Assembly: GCA_003427395.1 (NCBI GenBank) | Contig: BFEA01001032.1 | Coordinates: 28,405-92,404 of the forward strand | Direction: 5' to 3' | Source of the DNA: Chara braunii | Lineage: Eukaryota > Streptophyta > Charophyceae > Charales > Characeae | DNA: 64,000 bases | Shown: positions 18,446 to 31,233 of the stretch, piece by piece | Numbering within the stretch: position 1 is the stretch's first letter | Layout of the letters: each line of letters starts with the position of its first letter | Program-made: the position numbers and the translations under genes | Notes under the pieces: model-generated | What the model saw: only the letters and a program-made list of their open reading frames with translations | What the model was told of the DNA's origin: nothing | The model's database searches: none

Positions 18446-21400
18446 TCTTGACGATTTGCCTTTCAAATTTCCATCGTTGGTTTCTGCGACCTTCATTTTT
18501 GTTGGAGGTTGTATATTGATATTTTAGAAGTTTTATGCAATCTCCTTTTCTATCTTCCTTATAGATTTTGGATATGTTGAAAAACCCCATTCGATTGTTT
18601 TTCGCCCTCTTATTTTCATTGTATAAAAAATATTGCTTTGTTTTTCGCATCATACCAAAAGGGATCGGTTTTGAAAACTATAGGTCACTTCGAGAATACA
18701 CGTATTTGAAAAAAAAAACAAAAAAAACCTATGTTATTTATTGGCAATTCGTTTGTTAGAATCCATCTGATGTTTGGTTTTGCATCTCCTTTGAATTGCA
18801 TGCACTTGGTTTCTTGTTGATTTTTGCGATTGTTCATAAAACCCTTAAACCTCGTACGTAATTTCATTTTTTTAATAATTTATAAAATGTATTATCCATA
18901 TGATTATCTTTATCGTAACTGCTCTCATCTTCTTGAAACTATATCCTGACTCATCTCATATTTTTGTTTGATTGATCCAATGACCATATGGAGGGAGGCT
19001 ACCTCCCCCACACTATGGTTCGATTATGTCAAGTATGTGACTCCCGTATGCTTTCCTTCTTTTTTTCTTTTCTTATCCTCGTATACATGTTTTCCTCCCT
19101 CGGTGCACAACTGTCAAACTTATAAGTTTGACACCTATCCTTAGTATATTCTTTGAGAGTAACAAGATTGGGAAAACAACTACGTTGGTGATTCATTGTT
19201 GGATCAGGAAATCCTGACGTGCGGGTCACGGTGTGAGGAAACCCGGGGAGAGGTTGCTTATTTGCCGCTGAAGCGAAGGGCTACAGCGTCTGTCACCCGC
19301 TGCGCCCGCTTCCGAGGTCTTGAGCGGCGGAACAAGAAGTGGGGCTCAAATTGCCTGTCATGCTCCCACTCGAAGGTCGAGTCACCGATGAAGCGTTGTA
19401 AAAAAAAGAAGGAAATATTAGAAAAAGTATAATAAATACCTTTTTGCTTGCTCAGGGCCTTATTTGTGGATTTTCAGACTTTCATGGGTAAGTTTGAGTT
19501 TTGGTTGTGCAACGGTAGACTTCATATTTGCTTATTTGTGAGGGTTATTCCTGCTATCTCGCTCAATCAAGGACAGCAAAATAAACATGTTCAGCAGGTG
19601 GAACAAAAATACAATTCGAATGCGCAACACACAGTTTGAGTCTTGAGATGTATTGAGATGCAGTTACTAGAACAATAGGGGTTTAGGCAAATCTCGGGTA
19701 AGACCCTAGGGGCATTACCGCAAAATAGCCCAGAATGAGTACCCACTGCACTTCTCAAACAAGTTACCGCAGTCAGCACATAGCTCGAACAAGACCAAAA
19801 TTCTAAACTTCGCCAGATACTAATTCAAACTTGCAAAAATATTGGTTCCCTTCCCGATTGGTATTGCACTTTTACTCAGAGATTTTAATTAGAACCTAAT
19901 AGATAAAGCGGACAGAGGAGATCAAAGAGAACTCGTTGCACAAAGTTATCCGTTCCATTTCAGCTGTTAGCCCAGTTTTCTCCCTGGACAGAAGGAGCAG
20001 ACCGTCCATTTCACACTCAAGAACCCATGCCTATTCAGTGATAGTTGTCTCAGAGAAGTGTTCAACGAGGTTCATACCCAGTTATCCACATTGTTGACCA
20101 TATATTTCGGCGCTGCTGAGAAGCCCACTGGATTCCCTCTTAGCAGAGAAACGGCTCGACCTGCATCGATCTTTTATTTCCTCAACGACCATTCTCACGA
20201 ATACTTCTGGCCCTTGAGCTCATAGAGTGCCTGCACCGCTGCCCAATTACCCACCAGATACATTTCACTACCTCTGCAGCTTTAGATGTGATTGCCTCTC
20301 TCTCTCTCACACACTCAACCACATGCGCACACACATACGCACGTTATGCACTCTTTGTCTGTTGCTGACTCCCTCACTCACTCTCTCTCTCTCTCTCTTT
20401 CCCTCTCTTTGGGAGGCAACAAGCCCACCAACTCAGTTTCAGGATGCGTGTGCCAGCCAATTACCAATCATTCCCAAGGCCACATCGGAGATTCAGTAGG
20501 TCGCCCATCTTAAAGACTAACTGCACACTGACTTCAGATGCAACGGCGATGTGATCTCGTGGGATCCTTGGGATTTCAGTGATTAAGAGGTGCCCAGTAC
20601 AAGTCATGCCTGATGAATTAACTGCCTGGCCGACGGCCACACTTAATACTAGGGAGATCATTTGACTCGGTGCTCGGGAGGTTCAAGGAGCTTTCATGTG
20701 GAAGGAAACCTTGACACGCTCAATGTCTGGCAAGGGCGATCATACACGATGGTTGGAGCTTTTACGCAGAGAACACCCAGTGAACCCAATGCCTAGCTAG
20801 TCCACTGTCTGATCAGCGAGAACGCTCAATTCCCGAGTTGTTCAGCACATTCAATATTTTAGACTTTTACGAAGAACTGGACTCATCAATCAAACAGTAG
20901 GCCGACTGATCAGGGGTAACTCTCGATCCACAAGATGATCAAAGGCTCGCCGTCTGAACTTGATACGGAGACGTGCTCCCCTCTTTTTTTTGCACACAAT
21001 AATCGGAAAGCCAACTCCCTGGCCAACAACAACTCTCAATCCATAAAGGTAATCACTCGTTTTTTAGCTCAATACTCAGTGAGTCAGCTGCCCAATTAGT
21101 GATAGCATTCAATTTACCTAGATGATTAGAGTTTCGATGTCTGATATGTGTACTCCCCTTTGGACTGACTCCCTTAATTTTCCTTATTCCCCACCAAATC
21201 ACCGGACCGCGTTTATACCATCCCATCTCGTTTCCATCCATCCTCTTACGACCTCCCACGCACTGCGCACATGCTTGGATCACCCTCAACATTTCATCCC
21301 GCTTACCTGTCGTCTCCCCCGCCAAGCTGTGTTAAACCGACTGCCCCTTTCAACAGAGATCGACTTCCTTGTCCGCACTTAGATGTACCCAGTCATAAAC

Positions 21401-22283
21401 ATTGTCTGATGCATCTGGCTTGCTCGATTATCCTCACTGACACCCTTCAATTCTCAGTCGCTTTATCTCTCCCATACTCCTTTTCACTCTTCCTCTCACA
21501 CTCTCGCCTCTACAGGTTTGTCGATGGGTTCTTTTTCCCTAAGTGTTTCAGCGTGCCCATTTGCAGGAGTATTCCAGGGCCAAGGGGTCAATTTTACCTT
21601 CTTCTCGAGGCTCATCGTTGCCCGATCGACGATTCTCTGTTCACTGCGCTAGTCATAATCACCCTTCGTCCCTACGTAACAGTGACCGGGATGTCCGCGA
21701 TCACCCGCACATACAATCGAACAATCAACCCCGATAAGCCATGGATGTTGCACGTGCCGATATGAGTTTCCAGATGAGTCTCTCGGTGAGACTCTTTCAT
21801 CCCTACGCTCAAGCTGTTCGCATCTCTCGAGGACGCTCTCCACGTGCTTCTACCTAGCGCCCGCCCGCTTAGACTCAGAATAGGGCTTCAAACTCTGACG
21901 GAGGATCACGCGATCCTTCACCTCGTGCGCCGTGTGCACAGCGCCCCCTCTCTCCCTAGAGTCGAACATGGCATCTTCATTTTTGTTTTAGCCTGGCCGC
22001 ACTGACAATGAAGGATCACTGGCAAGACGGAGACCGGTCATGGTCTCTTAGCTGTAACAGCCGTGTCCGCCATGGCTGGAGCCCACTTGCTCACGGGAAC
22101 AGCCACAAACCATCTCGCTATGGTCTCCTCTGATCGTCGTCCAAGCACTGCGTTCCACCTGGTCCCTCGGTTCCGAATGCCCGCACGCTACAGTCCCTCC
22201 GTTCGCCTCCGTCTGAATCCCCTGTAGTTTCTCCCTCAACTTTGAACCCTTTGCTTTAGTCACCAGCAGTCAACTACGTCCTC
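18446..22283. other. No gene identified
   Basis: AT-rich at first (18450-19030), then mixed composition. There are CT/CA-rich tracts at about 20290-20410 and 21420-21500. ORFs of 60-164 codons exist but show no domain, codon pattern or repeat relation, so none is called. Confidence 0.5.
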
Positions 22284-22437
22284 TAGCCGCGGTACCAGTC
22301 TAACAGCGGCCAACAAGGCCACATAGTTGCGGTATCAGTCCAACAGTGGCCAGCAAGGCCACATAGCCGCGGTGACAGTTCCAATACTGAGCAAAGTTTC
22401 ATAACCTCGGTACCAGTCCAACAGTGGCCTATTGGCC
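22284..22437. repeat. 40-bp minisatellite, four imperfect units
   Basis: The unit TAGCCGCGGTACCAGTCYAA plus CAGTGGCCAACAAGGCCACA starts at 22284, 22324, 22364 and 22402. Units 3 and 4 are more diverged. Confidence 0.8.
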
Positions 22438-24234
22438 TTGAAAGGTGAGTGAGACCGCGCCGTCAGAACCATAATGTCTGTCAAACTCAGGACCCACAAA
22501 ATTAGTAAGGGGGTCACCGATAGCCAAATAAAACCCCATAGATCGGGGTAGAACTAGGGATGCACATGATCAGCCACAAAAAATAAATCATAAAAAAATT
22601 AACTTCTTTTATTGTTTTATTTTATTTATTTATTTATTTTCCTTTCTTAATTTAGCCACAAAAATAAATAGATACTCGTCTCCAACTTGGGCACACGAAA
22701 CCGCTTATGTGGAAGGTCACTCACACATCGTCAACCACGTGTCTGCGGAAATGAAAATGAAGACAAAATAAGGTAATTATAAGGGTGTCAAAATATATAA
22801 GTAATATAAAATAATTGTCTGCGCAAAAGTAGGGTTAGTGTCAACAAATGATCTAACGAAAAACGGGGTTCGACCTTAGCACCCAGTTCTCCGACTGCTC
22901 GTCAAATGAAAGTGTTAACAAAAATGCCCTCTTTCCAACGACGCAGACCCCAAATTTTATCATTTCGGGTGACCGACTGGATCTGGCCACTCGATAACGG
23001 GACAAGCACTGTTAGTAAGTTGTCATGATAAATTGCAAGCCTTACGCGAACCTATGATACTGATGAGCTATGTATGATGACAATCGCTAGGAGGATGCGA
23101 TGCGTGTACAACGACGGACTGCTAGTGCTCCGACAATGAAAATGAAGTTAGATGGTTGACTGGTATGTATTGAGAGAGCAGGGTAACACATTCGTTTTAC
23201 TTGTCTCATGAAAGTTGGTTGTCAGTTCGACGTCATTTTGCTATTTTATAAACCATGTATGTGTGATCCACTAGTGAGTTTTTTTTGTTGTAATTTAATT
23301 TGGATGTGATGCATGGTTGACAAACATTTAGTCCGCTTCTTTGAATGAAGGTGTGTGTCGGGACGCATGATTAACAACAATATAATTGTCTATTTCAAAC
23401 AATTCTCCCACCTCAAAACTGCAACCAAAATACAAGGAGAGCAAAGTTCTTACTTCCTCTTATCTCCGCTCCTATATAACAGTCACGAAAGACGAGGATG
23501 TGAATGAGATGTGAGACAAAGCGCAACCCCAATCAACAAGACCGTTTTTCCTAATGAAGGTTATTTTTTAATTATCAAAGATTTGGATTCATTTCGTGGA
23601 AACTGTTTTCCCTGCTTTTATTGTGCTTTCGTTTTGTCGCGGGTTTTATAGTCATTCCATGGGCTGTCATAACACCTTTTCGACCACACACACTACGTTC
23701 CGAGTGTGCTAGACCACATGATCAGTATCTGTGGATAAGTTTTACTTATATTACTCACAGTGACGAGGAAAGTCAAAAACAAAAGGTTTGAGACCATCTG
23801 CTTCATACTCCAAACTCTGCGGAATGCATACACACATTGTTGCTAGTCTTCGTGGTACACTTGCAACGCGTCATTGCGGAATGAAAAAACTTCACCATGT
23901 GATCNCCACCCATAATAATTTTTTTTTTTTTTTTATGTCAGGTTTTTATTTCTGCGATGAATTAACACCAATTTGAATGTTTTTTTTACTGTGTAAATTT
24001 CAGTTTTCTCTCCCTCTTCCTTTTGAACTCTTGTTTAACCTTCATTCTTAAGGACGATTCCGTAGTTTTCTCCAAACAAGGTAGACGCAATACACAGAGA
24101 TTCCAATTCCGATGTCGAATTTCACCTCTACAATCCCTAAAATCCTTGGCACACCCCTTGTAATGTTTTTTGTTAGGCCTTAGTGTTGGCGTGAGGATGC
24201 CCGCGATGCATACTTTTTCTATGTCTGAATTCCC
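22438..24234. other. No gene identified
   Basis: AT-rich sequence with ATTT runs near 22600-22680, poly-T near 23925 and one undetermined base at 23905. Nothing further supported. Confidence 0.45.
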
Positions 24235-24238
24235 TTAA

Positions 24239-24432
24239 ACCACCAGTACCTTTGCCGCTTGCAAAATAGTGGGCCTCGGGTAGGCATCCGACCTTTGCAG
24301 CTGCCGAAACGAAACGACGGCCGCCGATCAGATTTATCAATGGCAGTCGTCGGGCCCGACCTCCGAAAATTCAGGCGCTTGGGAAAACTGCCAATTTTTC
24401 CTATTTTCCCACGCGAGAAAGGCACTAGTGGT
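24239..24432. mobile_element. Short MITE flanked by TTAA
   Basis: Termini ACCACCAGTACCTTT and the complement of AAAGGCACTAGTGGT are inverted repeats of about 15 bp with two mismatches. TTAA lies on both sides (24235-24238 and 24433-24436). A TTAA duplication is typical of piggyBac-type insertion; class is inferred. The interior is GC-rich and non-coding. Confidence 0.65.
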
Positions 24433-24459
24433 TTAACACAACTCTACGGAAAAAAAAAA

Positions 24460-25062
24460 CGGACAATGTCGAAGCAGAAACCCTTACAAGTATGTTGGCT
24501 TGGTATTTTGAACATCGGACGCTATTCGATATTAGTGAAATTTTTGACTTGATGGGCTCGTGTTTGTCAGGAGTTTATTAAGATGTAACCGATTAACAAG
24601 ACTCTGAGGCTAAAATTGTTTTTAAAATTGAAAACAAAACGTGTGTCAACATCCGGGAATAGAGGTGTGGCTGATTCTATTCCGTTTCGAACAAGGCCGC
24701 AGAGAGGCGAGACCGAGGAAATGGTAAGTTTTAACCTTTTTTTTTTTTTTATAAGATCGCACGACTCAGAAGTCGCGCGATTTAAGGCCTAAGCAACTAG
24801 AAATAATGGTAGTTTTGGGATTGAGCTCACGAGATTATTTATGTGTTGTCCCAGGTTGTCTCTCGCTTTGTTTTGTTTAACTCATGCATGACATGGTCGG
24901 GACAACTCTTGCCTTTTACGAGAAAAGGTAGGGACCGAGCGCAACGGCACCACCTTTCAAGTGCATCAGCTCCTACCTTTTTCAGAAAAGACGAAAACCC
25001 TTCTGACCATGTCATGCAAGAGTACAACAAAACAAAACTCCATAGATAATTTGGGGAAAATG
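24460..25062 (-). repeat. Dispersed repeat family R, copy 1
   Basis: Reverse-complement relative of 28690-29250 and 31234-31610. Shared anchors include the complement of CATCAAGTCAAAAATTTCAC, a CTTGTAAGxGTTTCTG block and the segment around the TTATGTGTTGTCC complement. Non-coding. Confidence 0.7.
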
Positions 25063-25444
25063 CAAAATAACCCCACAAACCGCCGAGACGGAGGAGATTG
25101 CATCGCCCTTTTGCAGCTCTAGTCGGGGATGCCAACTGTACTTCACGCGGTTCCTTATTCCCGCGGGGCACAACTTACCTTCCTTAAGGGGATGTCACCA
25201 CCCTTGGGGCGTATCCCTACTGAGCTACTTACCCACGTAAGAAAGTTTTTAAATGCAATCGCATAGGTAGGTCAGCCGAGGATGTTTGCTCATTCACTGT
25301 AGTATAGGTACGTGTGGTTAAAATGTCTTCTGAACCCAAATATCGTTCGTTCCCTAGGGCGCTGATTTCCCAAGTACGAAGTGGACACCTGTCGACTAGC
25401 TCAGTTTCAACAAAGCGTGAAACCCATAACTCATCCCCAATCAC
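25063..25444. other. No gene; short block shared with 58880-58920
   Basis: A block around 25150-25215 (CAACTTACCTTC, then GTCACC, then GGGCGTATCCC) recurs at 58870-58915 next to a Ty3/gypsy fragment. It may be LTR-retrotransposon border sequence. Confidence 0.35.
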
Positions 25445-26056
25445 TTAAACGCATAACGGGTCAACCACATTAGTTGATCGGAAAACGCATTCAAATTGAT
25501 ACGATAATTGAAAGAAACTCTGCATCACAAACCAATAACTCAAGACCGAAACAAAAACTCGACCACATTGGGTCAAACTCGATAAATAAAAAATTATACT
25601 GATCCACGAACAAAGAACTGGCTTCAGCAATAACCTCTATGCAACTGACAAGATAGTCGGTCTGCCTCAATTTTGACTCAATGAGACGAGCTGCCAAGTT
25701 ATCCACTGTATCCGATATTGACCGACCTAAGATTAGGTACACACACTCGTCTTCATACATTTTAGTCTTCTTTGATGACAGACTGCTTTGTGAATGATTA
25801 TTGATTAGGTGCATTACTAGAAGTGTTGCACGCCTCATCCTCTAGGAACCACGCCCAAACGCAAAACTCAAATTTCTGAAGTTGGGCCGTCTCCAACGAA
25901 TCGGCAGAGTACTCTCTCGTAGAACGGTCCACTCTCGGTCGATAACAGGAATGACTTCTAAAACAACAAACCCGCCCCCAGATAAGTCATAGAGAGAGAA
26001 CGTGTCCACCACGAGTAGATTTCAATTGTTATCATTTTTCCTAAGCTTAAGGTAAC

Positions 26057-26473
26057 TTAGACGAAGAGAGTCAAAGAAGATAGAGAATGAGCCCTATTTG
26101 AACAAGTATAAACAAATAAGGTCGTTCGGGATAAAAAGAGTAACATTGGAAAAAAGACAAACCATTTAGATTTATCTTCTTTAGTTGAAAGATACAGGTA
26201 ATTAACATTTTTCAAACCAACATGTCTTTCCGACCAGCATGCAGGTAATAGGTAGAAAAATACAATCCTCTTCACCAACTCTAAGTAAGCACAACCAGTC
26301 TTCTTTGCATACATCCTTCTAACTATCTGCACAAAAAAAAAAAAAAAAAAAAACTGCAAAAGAAACCCGTGCAATCCCATACTCAAGTCAGACCTCACCT
26401 TTCCCATGCATGACTCACACACTGTTTCCTCTACCTTTTCTTTTGAAGACTCGAAACAAATAAGGTCAAGCAA
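26057..26473 (-). pseudogene. Possible Ty1/copia integrase fragment
   Basis: A 138-codon frame with VCESCMGK, followed about 60 residues later by CAYLELVKRIVFF and YLYLSTKEDKSKWFVFF. This order resembles the GAG-pre-integrase zinc region followed by the integrase start in Ty1/copia elements (C-x2-C-x-GK, LELVHxD, DDxSRxxWVYF). The HTD aspartate is not visible and a poly-Phe stretch reflects a poly-A tract in the + strand. A decayed fragment is the best reading, but a chance match is possible. Confidence 0.35.
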
Positions 26474-27734
26474 AGTGTGAGTTCACACGGTTGTGATGGG
26501 GAGTCTGAGTCATTCAACTTGCCTTCAGTGAAGTTTCAATTGGCTCACTTAAAAAAGTTAATTAATATCCAAATCAAATAAAAGACGATTGTCGTCGAAA
26601 CCCAAAACATGCGGCCCACAACTCTACAATTTGTGGTCATTCCACTAAACGACGGTACACCTCCTTCCTCAAGTGCCTGATCGTGCAAGGGTTGGGTCCA
26701 CCGAGATGCCTCAATGAGATAACCCTCAAAGAGGGTGCTCTCACAACGAAGTCCCACGTGGTGCCAATGTAGTCCCAACTTTCACCATAACCTTCAAGGA
26801 TTGTCTCAAATGAAACCGTAGTAAAAAACCATCTTCCATCACTCCACTCGGAGTAGTTTCAAATGTGGGAACTGCAAACGACACATCACTCAAACAAAAA
26901 ACAACGGCGGGATCAACGCCTGCCACGTAGTCGAAACCCAGTACCATGATCGCTCAATACCACCATCTAATCATGCCCAACAGAGAAGGGCCAATTGGCC
27001 AGAATATTTTTGGCATCACTTTCCCTAAAATAATGTCGCTGCTGCGCCAAAAACAATTCACTATCATGGTCCCACCGGATGTACCGTCGTTGACGTACCA
27101 CTGATCGAGCAGCACCTCCTATTGCAATTCCCCGCATATGGCGTGCGAGCAATCGAGTAGCATCTCCCCTCAAAGCATTGTGTCATTGCCCCACCGACAA
27201 ACCGACGACATAACCTCACTGGAATGGGTACTGCTTGCCACACAACTGGTCCCCAACGAAGGCTCAGTGCCGTAATACTAGCATAGAGATGAGGCAAAAA
27301 CTCCCAACCCTTAGTTGTGGCTTCCGTGACCTTCTCCTTCAAAATAGCAATACCTCTCCTCTACCTGCAGACCTCTCTTTCATCCTCCAACACCGATACC
27401 TCACAAAAAAACTTCCTAAATGCAGTGCAGCATCTGACCAACACTCAATTGATTGAGAGCACAAGTAGCATTGCCACATTTGTGAGGCAGCAGGATGTAG
27501 TACTGGTTTTTATAGCTACTGGAGGGTGGTGGCCAACACTCCTGCCCACAGATAAAAGTTGTTGCTCATATCGAACCCTTGATTTGAGGCAAGATCAAGG
27601 ACCCAGTGTGACCGAACCTTAGCCACGCATATAGGGAGGCAGTTAAAGTTACTTTCAACTGCCCCTTATATTTTTTCTTACTTTACCTCAACTATATCTC
27701 GAAATTTCAAGAGATAGCTGAGAGTCTGTCATTT
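26474..27734. other. Unassigned ORF-bearing region
   Basis: Minus-strand frames at 26545-26778, 26741-26947 and 27064-27342 follow each other and could be remnants of one coding element, but I recognise no motif. No gene is called. Confidence 0.3.
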
Positions 27735-27840
27735 AAAATATATATATATATATTTTCCATCTGGTGTGGGTGAGTGATAGTCTACTTTGATTTTGGTTAA
27801 GGTAGATTATCATTTACAGTGTAATCAGTGAGGGGATTCT

Positions 27841-27900
27841 GCAGACTGTTGAGGGTTCAGCCTCCTGATGAGTCGGTGAAACTCCGACGAAACAGTTTGT
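27841..27900 (+). ncRNA. Type III hammerhead ribozyme, copy 1
   Basis: All conserved parts are present. Stem III is 27841-27848 with 27893-27900 (8 bp, two G-U). The cleavage triplet is GUU, cutting after 27850. Stem I is GAGG 27851-27854 with CCTC 27861-27864. The core is CTGATGA 27865-27871. Stem II is GTCGG 27872-27876 with CCGAC 27884-27888. The second core is GAAA 27889-27892. A GUU triplet is permitted (GUH) but less common than GUC. Confidence 0.88.
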
Positions 27901-28069
27901 CACAGCCCCTCGTTTGTTGTCCTCTTCTCCCTCTCTGCCTACGGTTTACCGGGCAGTTCTATTTGACGATATATATATATATTTTCCATCTGGTGTGGGT
28001 GAGTGATAGTCTACTTTGATTTTGGTTAAGGTAGATTATCATTTACAGTGTAATCAGTGAGGGGATTCT

Positions 28070-28129
28070 GCAGACTGTTGAGGGTTCAGCCTCCTGATGA
28101 GTCGGTGAAACTCCGACGAAACAGTTTGT
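28070..28129 (+). ncRNA. Type III hammerhead ribozyme, copy 2
   Basis: Same elements as copy 1, shifted by exactly 229 bp and identical in every paired and core position. Predicted cleavage is after 28079. Cleavage at both sites would release a unit-length 229-nt RNA. Confidence 0.88.
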
Positions 28130-28220
28130 CACAGCCCCTCGTTTGTTGTCCTCTTCTCTCTCTCTGCCTACGGTTTACCGGGCAGTTCTATTTGACGATA
28201 TATATATATATATATATATA

Positions 28221-28689
28221 ATTTTTGTCCCCCTCGCTTCGTCGTGGTGCCGTTTTGGTTGCGCCCGTGTGTTTTTATGAACGGACTGCAGCTACTAGTG
28301 GTGTGCCGAATCTGACACTCCTAACATGCCAAATACTGGTGCGTGTGAGAAAACGGGGTCTGAATACCCTGTTGAGTTTGACTCTAGTTCGACTTTGTGA
28401 AATGACTACGGGGCTGGGGCAAGTCGGTCATTTGCCTCAATAGACGAGTTGCCCCTACATAAAAATTCGGGGGTTAGATTAAAAAACAAAGGGAAAAAAA
28501 AAAAGGAAAAAAAAAAAAGGAAAAAAAATTGACAGTGACTGCGAATGTGCCCAGATACATGTCACCTAAGTCTTAATGCGATCACTCAGACTAAGTCTGA
28601 AATTTAAAAGACCATACAGAAAAAAAAGACTAAGTACAGACTAAGTACAGTCATTTCGGCGACGTACCTGCATTTGAAAAAATGTCGGG
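28221..28689. other. No gene; A-rich tracts
   Basis: Poly-A runs at 28490-28530. CTAAGTCTGA and CTAAGTACAG words repeat at 28590-28650. Confidence 0.4.
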
Positions 28690-29250
28690 TACGTCAAACT
28701 TTGAAGAGTTATAACTCTTCACAGGTGAGCCAGAGCACGGTCAGTACCACTTCACTCAAACATCTATCGATCTCATCGACTCTCTCCTTTTCATAAAAGG
28801 CGAGAGCCCTCTCGACCATGTAACGCAAAAGTTAAACAACGAAAGTGAGAGACAACTGGGGGACAACCCATAAATACTATCGTGGCCTCAAACTCAATGC
28901 GCTCATTCTTTTTAGTTGCTTAGGCCTTTAATTGACCGGGTTGTAAGTCGCGTGACCTTTTTTTCTTTCTACATAGGTTAAAATTTACTGTTTCGTCAGT
29001 CGCACCTCTCCTTGGCTTTGTCAGAAACAGGATAGAACCAGCGACACTGCTAACCCCATACACCGACACACATCCGATTTTAATTTCAGATACAGTTTTA
29101 GCCTCTTATTCATTGGTCAAGTCAGAATAAACTTTCGACAACCGTCAGGCTTATCAAGTCAAAAATTTCACAAATGTCGGACAACGTCCGACATTCAGAG
29201 TACGGAGCAAATACCCTTGTAAGAGTTTCTGATCCGACAATATTACCGGA
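28690..29250 (+). repeat. Dispersed repeat family R, copy 2
   Basis: Longest copy. It holds a palindrome at 28703-28720 (GAAGAGTTATAACTCTTC) and a perfect hairpin at 29173-29195 (AATGTCGGAC, 3-nt loop). It is alignable with 31234-31610 over about 370 bp and with the reverse complement of 24460-25062. Confidence 0.75.
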
Positions 29251-29620
29251 CCCCATTGAACGACGTCCCCGTCGTTCATCAACAATTAACAACAAAATAA
29301 AGATCGATATGAAATTTTCACATAAAAGCATATGACAATACATAACAATTCAAACAATTGTCTGAAACTAAGTCAGACATTTTCCACCAACGTATTCGTA
29401 ATAATAATACAACAATAAAATTTGATGTTTCCTCCAGAAGCCTAAAATCAATATAACTTACTTAAATGGATGAAATAGTATGAAATTAAACCTCTGGCAA
29501 ACCTAAAATCAAAACTCAGACTCAAAATCTAGCTCTTGGAAGCCTCCAATTTATGAGAGTTTTTTATAATGGCTCCAACATTATTCCATTGACTGTTCTT
29601 CAAAATACGTATAGTCTCTT
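29251..29620. other. No gene; AT-rich
   Basis: AT-rich sequence without recognisable features. Confidence 0.4.
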
Positions 29621-29707
29621 TGAATGGTACCGAAAACCTTCCAACTAGTTCAAAAAAAAAATTTACTTAATCCATACACACACATAAATCATTCAGGCCA
29701 ACTTCCA

Positions 29708-30085
29708 CTACTGGCGGGAGTTAAATCCGGGTCTCTCATGCCCATGGGAGTGCATTCGTCGCACCTCGACATGCCAAAGTGTCGCCAGGAGTTTAACGTG
29801 GTCCTCCCACATACCACGAAGATAATCACACTGCACTACGATAACGGATTGACCAAATGCGTCAGGAATAACCTTTAAGAAGTTTTGAAAAAAATAAATC
29901 AACTGGAGTAGTTCAGACGAGGGGTGAACTAACCGTTGCCGAGAAAAAAACATTTGTACAAAGTTTTCCGTCCAAGTCTGAAACCTATTATAATCCAAAT
30001 AAGTTATCATGTTTGTTAATTTAAAACACTTTGTGTGTACGCCGAGGAGTGGTGTAATCTGCTTAATAGGATAACATCTCAACAT
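29708..30085 (-). pseudogene. Possible Ty3/gypsy RT remnant
   Basis: A 125-codon frame ends DAFGQSVIVVQCDYLRGMWE, then DHVKLLATLWHVEVRR. The spacing matches the Ty3/gypsy palm region after motif C ([23 protein letters not shown]), with the catalytic DD degraded to DY. Upstream residues do not align well. Weak call; a chance match cannot be excluded. Confidence 0.3.
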
Positions 30086-31233
30086 TAAGCCCCTTTAGAT
30101 TCACGCCTCACCTTATTCTCTCCGATTCCAATACTTTCGGCCTCATTACTTCTCTGCATGTAGAGTAGAACAACCTTACCTCACACAATCGAGGCTGACT
30201 ACACCCTAGCATAGAGGTACGGTGACCATGCTTCACACGAGGTTAGGTAACAATTCCTCCCCTCACGACAAACAATAGTCGTCCACCTTACAGGTAACAT
30301 TGTAACAAAATCTCAACAACTTCCTCTCTTTCAGAGATAGTGTAATAGTCCTCCTTCCCTTAAACCACATAGGATTTAGAAAACAACATCTCATTATGGA
30401 CCAGAAGCATAACCCCGGTGTAAGCCTCTTTACCACCTATAGAGCTCACAAATCCATCGAAAGTTTATCGCGACATGATAATATTTTCAACAAAAAATAT
30501 CTAACAACAACGATACATCGTACAACCAACACTTTGACATAAAATTTCATAATGATCCAAACTCTAAAAAAATTAACAATAGATCAAATGACTTCATGCG
30601 ATAAAAATGCATCATATTTATATATTATATATACATATATATATAATGGATAAATTTCAAAATAAGTGAAAATCCGGATAAACCGATCCATCAAAATATT
30701 TATTAATTGAAATATACAAATAAAATGTATGACTCAATTTATCAGCAAAATAATTTAAAAATTAACTTTGGTTGACAACATTTCAAAATAGTTGCGACTT
30801 ATAATAATTGACGCAAAAATTCAATCTCCTGAAATCATTGTTGAAAGAATATCTCAAAGTTCAGAAAAAAGTTTCAAATTAAGATATTAGAGACAAAAAA
30901 CATAGTAATCCTAACACATAAATATATCAAGATCTATAGATATTCTTAATAAATATTAAGTATCAAAATAATAATGAAATGTTATTCTATTAACATTATG
31001 ATAATGAAAATTTAAATCCAACTGAAATATTCAGTATAAAATTAACACATGATTTATTGAGGTATGAAATAATGAGAAATCAATCAGATATGATAACAAT
31101 ATTTTTTATAAATCATAATGCAATTAATTGATCCATCATAAAAAAATATATATATATGAGTGTCGGTCCAACTAGAGACAACGGTAGGTTGCCGTTATCC
31201 CCAAGAACGACACTACCTGTCGAGAGTATCGAC
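30086..31233. other. Very AT-rich stretch, no gene
   Basis: Long AT-rich sequence with TA runs at about 30630-30645 and 31148-31158. No ORF or RNA feature supported. Confidence 0.5.

Larger units (their letters stand above)
27752..28220 (+). mobile_element. Retrozyme-like tandem pair of 229-bp hammerhead units
   Basis: Two head-to-tail units start at 27752 and 27981 (ATTTTCCATC), period 229 bp, almost identical apart from the length of the TA run. Each unit carries a complete type III hammerhead ribozyme. The pair is flanked by (TA)n tracts. Tandem non-coding units of this size with hammerheads are the hallmark of retrozymes, which form circular RNAs copied by other retroelements. No ORF of significance. 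Confidence 0.8.

Noticed and set aside
23055-23110. Other CTGATGA occurrences as hammerheads (also 5222, 20608, 42521)
   Set aside because: No GAAA core at the right distance and no stem II pairing.
29700-29760. tRNA-like string with ATTTAACTCCCGCC on the minus strand
   Set aside because: The B box is degenerate, no A box or cloverleaf, and it overlaps a possible gypsy remnant.
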